A stretch of 7,500 nt of DNA from an uncultured Phocaeicola sp. (GCA_948956705.1 CARCZS010000054.1:1-7500), one strand, 5' to 3'; shown: positions 1 through 7,344, counted from the first letter of the stretch. Program-made: numbers and translations. Notes: generated by a model not told the origin, from the sequence alone.

Positions 1-111
1 CATTTTTGAAAATAATCTTTGTTTTTCCGTGTGATTTAACAATCAAACGCTAAAAACATTTAATTAAAGAACGACTCTAAAGAGACTTAACTATTTAGTT
101 GGTAGAATTTT

Positions 112-204
112 AGTAATATAATGATAATATATAAAACTCTTTTTTACCTACAATATGTATATGAATATCCATGTAAAACCGTTATAAACAGTAATATAAT
201 GATA
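112..204. repeat. 15-bp direct repeat pair in the SusC leader
   Basis: The sequence AGTAATATAATGATA occurs exactly at 112-126 and again at 190-204, a 78-bp offset. The flanking bases differ, so this is not a longer duplication. It consists mostly of A and T, so chance is possible, but a 15-base exact match within 400 bp is more than expected even at this composition. It might be a tandem binding site for a regulator of the downstream transporter genes; nothing in the window proves that. Confidence 0.5.
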
Positions 205-337
205 GGGAGATTAATAAAAGCGAATAGATAATCGGTAGAAATCATGTCTTTTTTTCTCATTTATTGTTACTTACAGCATGAATAAACGATGAACTCATTT
301 AATGTTAGTATTGATTATCAATGATTTATAGACAGCG

Positions 338-370
338 ATAGTTCTAGAAGAACTATGGTATATAGTTCTT
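338..370 (+). promoter_or_regulatory. Three-armed inverted repeat with two mutually exclusive hairpins, ahead of the SusC start
   Basis: Arm 1 ATAGTTCT (338-345) is the exact reverse complement of arm 2 AGAACTAT (349-356), with a 3-nt loop. Arm 2, lengthened by one base to 348-356, is also the exact reverse complement of arm 3 ATAGTTCTT (362-370), with a 5-nt loop. Arm 2 can pair with only one partner at a time. The element ends 27 nt before the start codon at 398 and is followed by an AU-rich tract without a long T run. As DNA it could be an operator for a dimeric regulator; as RNA it could be a leader switch or a small-RNA target. The symmetry is seen directly; any role is inferred. Confidence 0.55.
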
Positions 371-397
371 ATTTATTATTCTTTAAATTAATACTTT

Positions 398-3300
398 ATG
401 TTGAAGAGAGTCAAGTCGGTCAGTATGCTGCTATTCCTTATGGCTGCATCTACAGGAAGCATGAACGCTGTTTCTGCTCCTGCAATGGCAAGTTCAAATG
501 CTATTGAACAACAGACCGGAATCTGTAAAGGAATTGTAAAGGATGCCACAGGTGAAACTGTAATTGGCGCATCCGTAGTAGTAAAAGGTACAACTAATGG
601 TACTATTACCGGTATCGATGGTGATTTCACCTTAAGTGGAGTACCTAAGGGGAGTACTCTTGTGATTTCTTTTGTGGGCTATGTCACACAAGAAATAAAG
701 TTTAATGGTCAGGCGCTTGACATTGTCTTGAAAGAAGACAGCAAGACTTTGGATGAAGTAGTTGTGGTGGGTTATGGCGTGCAAAAGAAGGTAAACCTGA
801 CCGGTTCGGTAACTGCTGTCGGCCCTGAAGAATTGACAACACACGCTAATACTAACCTGTTGGCTACAGTTCAAGGTCAGGTTCCGGGTGTTACCATCAT
901 CTCTCGTCCGGGTTCCGATCCAGCAATCAATATGCGCGGCCGCGGTAACTTGGGTACATCGGCTCCGTTGTTTGTTGTCGATGGAGCTATTGCCGATGCC
1001 GGTTTCTTTTCCAGCTTGGACCCGAATTCCATTGAAAGCATTTCATTCTTAAAAGATGCGGCTTCATCAGCTATCTATGGTTCGCGTGCTGCATACGGTG
1101 TAGTACTGGTAAAGACTAAAGGTGGTAAGGAAGGTAAAGTGAAAGTAAGCTATGACGGAACTGTCAGCTTGAAGTTTGCTACTTATACTCCGAAAGTGTT
1201 AGGCTCTGAATGGTATGCCCGTTTGAGTAACGAAGCGGCATTGAATGAAAACCCCAATACGGCATCACTTCCTTATACAGAGGAAGCTATTCAGAAATTC
1301 CGTGACGGTAGCGACCCTGATATGTATCCTAATACAAATTGGTATGATTTGGTATTGGATGACCAAGCGGTGATGACCAAACATTCTGTCAGCATCAGTG
1401 GTGGTAATAAAGTGAAGTATTATACTTCATTAGGTTATATGTATGATGATAAGTTTACACCGGGATCTAGTTCTAATCGTTATAACTTGATATCAAATCT
1501 TTCTTCAGATGTGAACGATTGGCTGTCTTGGCGTTCGAATATCAATTATATCCAAAATACATCGGATACAGAAACCGGTGGTATCGCTTATGTTAATTTG
1601 CTGACTATTCCTTCTACTTATGTGGCTCGCCAGAGTAATGGAGAATGGGGTAGTTACGAAGGTGGAAAGCCGGCTGCTTTAGTGAATATGCAGCGCAATC
1701 CGTTACGTCAATTGGAAGAAGGCGGATGGAATAAGAGTAAGTCTGAAAATACATTGATAAACTTGGCTGTAGATATCAAACCGATAAAAGGATTGGTGTT
1801 AACCGGTGAGATGATTTATAAGGCGTATGATTATAAATATAGAGTCTATGAAGCTAACCGTCCTAAAATCAAGGACTTTGTTACCGGCGCGGAGCTGAAT
1901 AGTACGAACACAGACTCTAAAATGACTTATGACTGGCAGGAAAACAGCCGTTTGACATACAATGGTTTAGCTAACTATACATGGAGTAATGATATTCACA
2001 GTATTGGTGTTTTAGGAGGTATCTCTTATGAACATTACCAGTACCAGAAACAAAAATCCTATCGTAAGAAATTCCCGACTAATGGGATGACTGATATCAA
2101 TGGCGGTTCCAGTGCTCCCGAAGATATGCATACGGAAGGTGGTACCAATGAAGATAAGTTGATGTCTTATTTCGCACGTGTCAACTATTCTTATAAAGAC
2201 CGTTATCTGTTTGAGGCTAATCTTCGTGCGGATGCTTCTTCTCGTTTCCACAAAGATAATCGTTGGGGTATCTTCCCTTCATTCTCTGCCGGATGGCGTG
2301 TGAACCAAGAGGAGTTTATGAAAGATATTCATTGGATTAACAACTTGAAGATACGTGCTTCTTGGGGACAGTTGGGTAATATCAACAACGTAGGTCAATA
2401 CGATTATTTCTCAACTTATGAGCAGGGAGACAACTATAACTTTGAAGATACAGTTGTGAATGGTATCATTGAAGCAAAACCGGCAAACGTAGGTTTGGGC
2501 TGGGAAACTGTAACTGTTACCAATATCGGTGTGGACTTTGATATCTTTAATGGTTTATTGAGCTTTACCGGTGACTACTATGATAAGCAGACCAAAGATA
2601 TTTTGATGTCTTATCCGAGCCCTGCTGAAGTAGGTATTCCTTCAAAGTATAAAGTTTCTCAAAATATCGGTAAGGTTAGCAACAAAGGTATTGAAATTGC
2701 TATAACGCATAATAATAGAATAGGTGATTTTTCTTATTCTATCGGTGGTAACATTACCAAAAACTGGAATAAAGTAAAGGATTTGGGCGTGAACGATCCG
2801 ATGATTGAGGATCCATGGATTAAGAAGGTAGGTTACGCTATCGGTACATTCTATGGTTATCGTTCAGACGGCTTGCTTACTCAGGAAGATATCGATAACG
2901 GTAATTACATTACAGACGGTAATTCAAAACCCAATGCCGGTGATATTAAATATGTTGACCTTGACGGTGATAAGAAATTGACGGATAAGGATAGGGACTA
3001 TATCGGCTGTGACGTTCCCGATATTACTTACGGTATCAATTTGAGTATGCAGTACAAAGGATTTGACCTGAGTGTGTTCGGTCAGGGTGTAAGCGGTACT
3101 AAAGTTCGTTTCTATCAGGAACAGGCGTGGGCATTCTCCGATTATGCCAGCCCCCGTGAGTATCACTTGAAACGTTGGACTGTAGAAAATCCGAATCCGA
3201 ATGCAGCTTATCCGCGTATTTACCCGTGTACCAGTGCACATTCTACATTTAATAATAAGTTCTCGGATTTCTGGTTGTTTGATGCAGACTATTTCCGTAT

Positions 3301-3511
3301 CAAGAATATCACATTGGGATATACGTTCCAAAAGAATGTAGTACAGAGTTTGGGTGTAGAAGCACTGAAACTTTATGTAGCGGCAGAAAATCCGTTTACT
3401 ATCCGTGCCGACCACAGAATGGAAGACTTTGACCCTGAAACAGCTTCAGGCCGTGGTGAAAATACACGAGGCACTACTTCTCTATCATTTGGTGTAAATC
3501 TAACTTTCTAA
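398..3511 (+). CDS. SusC-family TonB-dependent outer-membrane transporter (RagA type)
   Basis: This 1037-residue protein should form a 22-strand outer-membrane barrel that imports a nutrient, often an oligosaccharide, using TonB-ExbBD energy and a SusD lid. Residues 1 to about 27 are a signal peptide (basic KRVK, hydrophobic MLLFLMAAS, then AVSA). A CarboxypepD_reg-like domain spans about 43-112. The TonB box region is DEVVVVGYG (119-127). The plug lies at about 130-243 and includes the SusC signature region (SISFLKDAASSAIYGSRAA, 214-232). The remainder is barrel, ending in a terminal Phe as outer-membrane barrels do. An acidic loop DLDGDKKLTDKD (854-865) looks like the calcium-binding-type loop common in this family. 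There is no STN domain before the CarboxypepD_reg domain, so signalling to an anti-sigma factor is unlikely. The ATG at 398 is the first in frame after an in-frame TAA at 389. The SusD gene follows 12 nt later. Length and motifs indicate an intact gene; the substrate is unknown. Confidence 0.96.
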   Translation: MLKRVKSVSMLLFLMAASTGSMNAVSAPAMASSNAIEQQTGICKGIVKDATGETVIGASVVVKGTTNGTITGIDGDFTLSGVPKGSTLVISFVGYVTQEIKFNGQALDIVLKEDSKTLDEVVVVGYGVQKKVNLTGSVTAVGPEELTTHANTNLLATVQGQVPGVTIISRPGSDPAINMRGRGNLGTSAPLFVVDGAIADAGFFSSLDPNSIESISFLKDAASSAIYGSRAAYGVVLVKTKGGKEGKVKVSYDGTVSLKFATYTPKVLGSEWYARLSNEAALNENPNTASLPYTEEAIQKFRDGSDPDMYPNTNWYDLVLDDQAVMTKHSVSISGGNKVKYYTSLGYMYDDKFTPGSSSNRYNLISNLSSDVNDWLSWRSNINYIQNTSDTETGGIAYVNLLTIPSTYVARQSNGEWGSYEGGKPAALVNMQRNPLRQLEEGGWNKSKSENTLINLAVDIKPIKGLVLTGEMIYKAYDYKYRVYEANRPKIKDFVTGAELNSTNTDSKMTYDWQENSRLTYNGLANYTWSNDIHSIGVLGGISYEHYQYQKQKSYRKKFPTNGMTDINGGSSAPEDMHTEGGTNEDKLMSYFARVNYSYKDRYLFEANLRADASSRFHKDNRWGIFPSFSAGWRVNQEEFMKDIHWINNLKIRASWGQLGNINNVGQYDYFSTYEQGDNYNFEDTVVNGIIEAKPANVGLGWETVTVTNIGVDFDIFNGLLSFTGDYYDKQTKDILMSYPSPAEVGIPSKYKVSQNIGKVSNKGIEIAITHNNRIGDFSYSIGGNITKNWNKVKDLGVNDPMIEDPWIKKVGYAIGTFYGYRSDGLLTQEDIDNGNYITDGNSKPNAGDIKYVDLDGDKKLTDKDRDYIGCDVPDITYGINLSMQYKGFDLSVFGQGVSGTKVRFYQEQAWAFSDYASPREYHLKRWTVENPNPNAAYPRIYPCTSAHSTFNNKFSDFWLFDADYFRIKNITLGYTFQKNVVQSLGVEALKLYVAAENPFTIRADHRMEDFDPETASGRGENTRGTTSLSFGVNLTF

Positions 3512-3523
3512 TAAAAAGACAAA

Positions 3524-5320
3524 ATGAAGACATATAATAAATTAATCAAAAATATTTTCTTCTGTACTGTTTTGGGAGCAACTGTCTGCAGTTGCGACTT
3601 GGATGTGGAGCCTACTTCCAACATTGCTACAGAAACTTTCTGGAAAACAGAAAAAGATGCATGGTATAATTTAAATGCTATTTATGCTAAGTCGATTCCC
3701 AGCAGTAATGTTCATGGGGAATCTTATACCGAAGATGTATATTGTCAGTATTCCTGGGAGTCATCAGGACCGACATTCCTTCAGGATGGTTTTAGTCCAT
3801 TGTATGACTCGGGCTGGAATTTTGAGACGATTCGTAAGCAGAACAACTTTTTGGTAGAGGTTGAGAACTGTGTAATGGACGAAGATTTAAAGAAACGTTT
3901 TATTGCCGAAGTGCGTGCAATGCGTGCCTGGACTTATTTAGGAATGACAATTACTTTTGGTAAAGTGCCTTTGATTACGGAAGTATTGCCTTATGATGCT
4001 CCTAATGTTCCTCGTGACGAAGCAAGTGTCGTTCGTAAATTCATTTTGGATGAATTAACCGAAGCGGCAGCTGTATTGCCAGCCAAGTATAAAGGTGGTT
4101 ATCCCAATGAAAAAGGACGTATGACAAAATATGCAGCTTTAGCAGTAAAGGCGAGAGCAGCACTTTATTTCGGAGAATATGCAGTGGCAGAACAGGCTGC
4201 TAAAGAGGTTATGGATAATGGAGGCTATTCTTTGTTTAGAATTTCTGAGCTGAGTGATGCACAAAAGAAAGAAGCGGAAGAAATGTCTTTATATATTGAT
4301 TTTGATAAATATGGCATTGACCGTGATAAGTTTGTTAAAGGTATGTTTAGTTATGAAGCTTTGTGGCATACAGAAAATGCTAATCCAGACAATCCTGAAT
4401 ATATTATGACACATCAATATGTTGCCAATAGTGATCAGGATTGGGTGCGTTATACTGCGATACGTCCGAATCAGTTAGGCGGATGGTCTTCTGTAACACC
4501 GACTCAAAATTTTGTAGATTCTTATTGGACAGTCGATGGAAAAGAGGCGGATGTACCTTCTGTGGAAGAACGTGCTGCTGCTTATGCAAAACTTAAAGCT
4601 GATGCGGATGCCTATAGTTTGACTTCAGAAGATAAAGATAAAAACATGTCTCAATTTGTAGCATTTACATCGAATCTTATTAAAAGCGGTGAATTGAAAA
4701 ATTATGAATATATGAAAGAATTCCGTAATCGTGATAGCCGACTGTATGTTTCAGTTTTATTCCCATGCAAGAGTTGGTATGAATCGGATTATGGAACTAA
4801 TTATGTATACGAATGGGGGAAAGGTGGAAATAATGAATCGAAGACCGGATTTAACTTCCGTAAAATGTCTCCATTGGAAAATGACCCTATTGATGATGGT
4901 TTTGGAGAGGCTACCGGTGATTATCCTTGTATTCGTTATGCAGAAATTTTGTTGATATATGCCGAGGCTCATACTCAGACTACCGGATTTGATTCTCAGA
5001 CTCAAGCGGCACTTAACCAATTGCGTGACCGTTGCGGTATGCCCAATGTTCCAACTAGCCTGAGTAAGGAAGCCGGTCTGGAACTGATTGCAAACGAACG
5101 CCGTATTGAGTTGGTTGGTGAAGGATTCCGCAGTGATGATATGTATCGTTATAGTGATGAATATTGGAATAAGCATATTAATAATGTAGATATTACTTCA
5201 CCTGATGGTGATAAAATTATCACTATGAAGTGGAATTCTCGCATGCATTTGAGACCTATTCCTCAAACTGCAATCGACTTGAATCCGCTTTTGGCTAATG
5301 ACCAGAATCCAGGTTACTAA
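3524..5320 (+). CDS. SusD/RagB-family nutrient-binding outer-membrane lipoprotein
   Basis: This 598-residue protein is the partner of the preceding transporter. SusD proteins sit on the cell surface, bind the ligand and act as a hinged lid over the SusC barrel. The signal peptide ends in VCSC, with Cys24 the likely lipidated residue. The acidic stretch after it (DLDVE) fits the surface-export signals of Bacteroides lipoproteins. Helical, TPR-like family segments are visible: NLNAIYAK (49-56), the hallmark EVRAMRAWTYLGMTITFGKVPLI (129-151), and TKYAALAVKARAALYFGEY (201-219). The C-terminal SusD domain has YPCIRYAEILLIYAEA (467-482) and NERRIELVGEGFRSDD (524-539), and the protein ends with the classic LRPIP...QNPGY tail. 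It is somewhat long for the family, with a helical, Ala- and Lys-rich segment around residues 345-375. The 12-nt gap implies co-transcription and coupled expression with the SusC gene. The ligand cannot be predicted from sequence alone. Confidence 0.95.
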   Translation: MKTYNKLIKNIFFCTVLGATVCSCDLDVEPTSNIATETFWKTEKDAWYNLNAIYAKSIPSSNVHGESYTEDVYCQYSWESSGPTFLQDGFSPLYDSGWNFETIRKQNNFLVEVENCVMDEDLKKRFIAEVRAMRAWTYLGMTITFGKVPLITEVLPYDAPNVPRDEASVVRKFILDELTEAAAVLPAKYKGGYPNEKGRMTKYAALAVKARAALYFGEYAVAEQAAKEVMDNGGYSLFRISELSDAQKKEAEEMSLYIDFDKYGIDRDKFVKGMFSYEALWHTENANPDNPEYIMTHQYVANSDQDWVRYTAIRPNQLGGWSSVTPTQNFVDSYWTVDGKEADVPSVEERAAAYAKLKADADAYSLTSEDKDKNMSQFVAFTSNLIKSGELKNYEYMKEFRNRDSRLYVSVLFPCKSWYESDYGTNYVYEWGKGGNNESKTGFNFRKMSPLENDPIDDGFGEATGDYPCIRYAEILLIYAEAHTQTTGFDSQTQAALNQLRDRCGMPNVPTSLSKEAGLELIANERRIELVGEGFRSDDMYRYSDEYWNKHINNVDITSPDGDKIITMKWNSRMHLRPIPQTAIDLNPLLANDQNPGY

Positions 5321-5365
5321 AATCCTATAAATCTTTTTATACAATAGGGTTAATTATATAAAGAA

Positions 5366-5405
5366 GAAAGCCGGCTGAATGATGGAAGATTCAGTCGGCT
5401 TTTTT
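5366..5405. terminator. Rho-independent terminator between convergent susD-like and prmA genes
   Basis: AGCCGGCTGAAT (5369-5380) pairs with ATTCAGTCGGCT (5389-5400) over 12 bp with one G-U wobble and an 8-nt loop. A T tract follows on the plus strand (5400-5405), giving a strong terminator about 45 nt after the SusD-like stop. Flanking AAA/TTT lengthens the stem. Read on the minus strand, the hairpin is followed by TTTCTTCTTTA, a weaker U-rich tract, and lies 25 nt after the prmA stop, so it may serve both converging transcripts. Confidence 0.88.
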
Positions 5406-5424
5406 AATTGGTATGGGACTCTTT

Positions 5425-6270
5425 TTATTGCATGATGAATTTCACTGCAGCCCAATTGTTCTTTTCCCTGTGATGGATAAATTTCATTCCCAGACTTTCC
5501 GCTTTTTCCCGGATGGCAGGAATGTCCTGCACATAGAAGCCGCTCATGTAAAGCTCGGAACCGGTATGCATGCAGGCAGCGTACTGAGGCATATCCGCCA
5601 ATAATATATTGCGGTTGATATTGGCGATAATGACATCAAAAGGTTTGCGTCCCTTCAATAAGGAGGCATCTCCCAATTCTACTGTAATATTATTAATCTG
5701 ATTAAGAATAATATTGTCTTTGGAATTGTTTACACACCAATCGTCTATGTCAATGGCAGTAACGGGATTGGCGCCACGCATGGAAGCCAGGATAGCAAGA
5801 ATGGAGGTGCCGCATCCCATATCCAGTACAGACTTGTCTTTTAAGTCGGCATCCAGCAGTTCGCTGATGATGGAACTTGTCGTTTCATGGTGCCCCGTTC
5901 CGAAAGCCATTTGGGGATTAATCAATATTTCGTATTCTGTTTTCGGAGTATCCTTGTGGAAAGTGCTGTGAATGCAGCAACGGTCACCGATAACGATAGG
6001 TTGGAAGAAATTCTTTTCCCATTCTTCATTCCAGTTTTTATCTTCAGCCTCTTTGACGGTATATTCCACTTTTGCGTCAGGAATGGGAAATTCCGCTACC
6101 ATTTCCTCCAGTACTTCTTTATTGAACAGAGTTTGCTGGATGTAGGCTTGTACACCGCCTTCACATTCCACAAAACTCTCGAATCCGATATCTCCTGCCA
6201 ATGCCGATACTACATCATTGATTGTTTCCGTGCAGGGATGGGTATAGAATGTAACTTCAAAATATTTCAT
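5425..6270 (-). CDS. prmA: Ribosomal protein L11 methyltransferase PrmA
   Basis: PrmA is a cytoplasmic SAM-dependent enzyme that methylates amino groups of ribosomal protein L11. The 281 residues fit the family (about 290 in E. coli). The N-terminal substrate-recognition domain covers roughly 1-75, followed by the conserved NWNEEWEKNFFQPI (79-92). The catalytic domain has FGTGHHETT (123-131), where many bacteria have FGTGTHPTT, then SAM motif I DMGCGTSILAI (150-160), an acidic ribose-binding strand TAIDID (171-176), and the motif FDVIIANINRNILL (211-224) that corresponds to the family's ANI post-I motif. The ATG is 10 nt after the stop of the small redox gene on the same strand, which suggests a shared transcript. 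No Shine-Dalgarno sequence is apparent, as is usual in Bacteroides. The gene appears intact. Confidence 0.95.
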   Translation of the reverse strand: MKYFEVTFYTHPCTETINDVVSALAGDIGFESFVECEGGVQAYIQQTLFNKEVLEEMVAEFPIPDAKVEYTVKEAEDKNWNEEWEKNFFQPIVIGDRCCIHSTFHKDTPKTEYEILINPQMAFGTGHHETTSSIISELLDADLKDKSVLDMGCGTSILAILASMRGANPVTAIDIDDWCVNNSKDNIILNQINNITVELGDASLLKGRKPFDVIIANINRNILLADMPQYAACMHTGSELYMSGFYVQDIPAIREKAESLGMKFIHHREKNNWAAVKFIMQ

Positions 6271-6280
6271 ACGTCTTTGT

Positions 6281-6541
6281 TTATTCGATTACTTTGCGGA
6301 GTAATGCTTCCATTTCGTTTTTGAAGATTCCGGCTTCGTGCACTTTCACTCCGTCCACATAAAAAGTCGGAACATAGTAATAGTCATATTGGTCGGCTAT
6401 ATCAGGATGTTGTGTTTCCTCTATCATTTCTATTTCTATCGGTTGGAATTCAGGGTATTCTTCTTTCAACTCTTCGATGTAGCGTAATGCCTTTTTGCAA
6501 AACGGACATCTTTCCTGATAAAATAATTTCACTGTTTTCAT
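6281..6541 (-). CDS. Small glutaredoxin/thioredoxin-fold protein with a CPFC motif
   Basis: This is an 86-residue cytoplasmic protein with a complete thioredoxin fold pattern: strand KTVKLFY, the redox motif CPFC (Cys12 and Cys15), an amphipathic helix, and VPTFYVDG with the cis-proline at Pro58 opposite the active site, then a C-terminal helix. It most likely reduces disulfides or shuttles electrons as a dithiol protein. I chose the ATG at 6541. The reading frame stays open to an ATG at 6610, but those 23 extra residues (many W, Y and K) do not look like the fold and would overlap the end of the upstream gene. The gene lies 19 nt after the stop of the ATPase-like remnant and 10 nt before prmA, so it is probably in the same operon. 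Bacteroides are generally thought not to rely on glutathione, so a thioredoxin-type reductant is plausible, but this is inference. Confidence 0.85.
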   Translation of the reverse strand: MKTVKLFYQERCPFCKKALRYIEELKEEYPEFQPIEIEMIEETQHPDIADQYDYYYVPTFYVDGVKVHEAGIFKNEMEALLRKVIE

Positions 6542-6560
6542 GTGGTTGTCTATTTTAGGT

Positions 6561-7211
6561 TTATATTTCTTCACATACCGGTATTTCCATTCCTCTATAT
6601 ACCACCACAATCTTATGCAGAGTGGTGGTGCCGACAGCTTTCTTCACGCTGTCCGTATCAGCATAGCGGATGGCGTTGGTAAAGTGGTCATACTCGTCGA
6701 TGAAAAGATAAATTTTCTGACCGGCACGTTCGCATTCATGATAAAGATAATCCAACTGATTGACGGCTCCCTCTTTCTCGTCCAATTTTTCCTTGATGCC
6801 TTGCGGCAAATACGCTGCATATACATCGCAAAAATAGTCGAAACAGATTTTGCAATGCGCATCCAGTCCTTCGCGGTAGTTGCACAACTCACCGTTGATG
6901 CCGGAGAAGTTGAGATAAATCACCAGATAGCTGTTGCGATTCTGCGTAGGATGCTTCCCGATATATAAATCACCGAAAAGTTCCTCGAATCTGTCCTTGG
7001 TGCGTATGTCGTAATAGTGCTGCAACATATTTATTGTCAGGTTTTTACCGAAGCGGCGCGGACGGATAAAGAAGAAAAAACGGTCCGATTGTTCTATTAA
7101 GGGGATAAATGATGTTTTGTCTACGTAATAGTAATCGTCACGGCGGATGACAGCAAAGTTCATCATGCCGTAAGGCAACCGTTTTCTGTTGGGCACTATA
7201 TATTCTTCCAT
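6561..7211 (-). pseudogene. AAA-ATPase-like family protein, internally deleted remnant (216 aa)
   Basis: The N-terminal part matches what I know of the AAA-ATPase-like family (PF09820 type), abundant and dispersed in Bacteroidales: PYGMMNFAVIRRDDYYYVDKT (13-33), a Walker A-like RPRRFGKNL (50-58), and a Walker B-like KIYLFIDEYDHF (166-177). Family members are usually about 500 residues or more, with a PD-(D/E)XK-nuclease-like C-terminal domain. Here, just after DEYDHFTNAI (172-181), the sequence passes to RYADTDSVKKAVGTTTLHK and ends VVVYRGMEIPVCEEI, which resembles the normal C-terminal tail of the family. An in-frame loss of roughly 300 residues near position 6668 is the simplest reading. 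The Walker A position normally Ser or Thr is Asn57. The reading frame is open, so a short protein could still be made, but without the sensor region and nuclease-like domain it is unlikely to work normally. The family's role is unclear. The start at 7211 fits the usual family N-terminus. Confidence 0.75.
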
Positions 7212-7258
7212 AATTTGTTCCTTTTTTAAAGAAATATTCCTTTATAAATGGATAGTGA

Positions 7259-7290
7259 CAAAGATAACTTCTTTTCATTACTTTCACAAA
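7259..7290 (-). promoter_or_regulatory. Bacteroides-type sigma-ABfr promoter for the minus-strand cluster
   Basis: Read on the minus strand, TATCTTTG (7266-7259) matches the -7 consensus TAnnTTTG exactly, and TTTG (7290-7287) lies 20 nt upstream, within the normal 19-21 spacing of the -33 element. A second TTTG overlaps nearby at 7294-7291. Transcription would start near 7250 and reach the ATPase-remnant start codon at 7211 after about 40 nt. With gaps of only 19 and 10 nt downstream, this promoter probably also serves the glutaredoxin-like gene and prmA. Confidence 0.68.
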
Positions 7291-7344
7291 CAAACCCTTT
7301 GTCTTTTTGTTTCGGATGTTTCTTCTCACAATAAAGCTGGATGT

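Larger units (their letters stand above)
1..397. other. AT-rich intergenic leader upstream of the SusC-family gene
   Basis: I see no credible coding sequence on either strand. The stretch is very AT-rich and carries several short symmetric elements: AACTA-TT-TAGTT at 89-100, a 15-bp direct repeat at 112-126 and 190-204, the odd-length palindrome ATTGATTATCAAT at 310-322, and the three-armed repeat at 338-370. There is no exact TAnnTTTG Bacteroides -7 box on the plus strand; the nearest is TAATCTTTG at 13-21, with three rather than two spacer bases and 377 nt from the start codon. The transporter promoter is therefore either divergent from consensus, dependent on an alternative sigma factor or activator, or further left than the window. 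Confidence 0.7.

Noticed and set aside
246..253. T-rich run in the SusC leader as a terminator for an upstream gene
   Set aside because: Only a weak 5-bp stem with a long loop (GATTA/TAATC) precedes it, not enough to call a Rho-independent terminator.
338..370. Ends of an invertible promoter segment
   Set aside because: Phase-variable promoters need inverted repeats around a segment long enough to hold a promoter; here the arms are only 3 to 5 nt apart, and I saw no matching distant copy in the leader.
2924..3415. 163-codon open frame on the minus strand inside the SusC-family gene
   Set aside because: It lies wholly antisense to a well-supported barrel region, has no recognisable domain, and its composition is that expected from antisense translation.
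4757..5176. 139-codon open frame on the minus strand inside the SusD-family gene
   Set aside because: Antisense shadow of the conserved SusD C-terminal domain, with no recognisable motif of its own.
5887..6324. 145-codon plus-strand open frame over prmA and the end of the redox gene
   Set aside because: It is antisense to two recognised proteins and shows no family features; the F- and I-rich composition is that of a shadow.
6542..6610. N-terminal extension of the glutaredoxin-like protein to an ATG at 6610
   Set aside because: It would overlap the 3' end of the ATPase remnant in another frame and add residues outside the thioredoxin fold; the ATG at 6541 begins directly at the first strand.
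6601..6629. 8-bp inverted repeat ACCACCAC/GTGGTGGT near the ATPase deletion junction
   Set aside because: It is explained by runs of Thr (TTT) and Val (VVV) codons in the C-terminal tail, has a 13-nt loop and no T tract, so neither a terminator nor a clear recombination site.
6829..6836. Second TAnnTTTG match (TATTTTTG) on the minus strand inside the ATPase remnant
   Set aside because: No TTTG at 19-21 nt upstream; the nearest TTG is about 16 nt away, so it is weaker than the match at 7259-7290 and may be chance in coding sequence.
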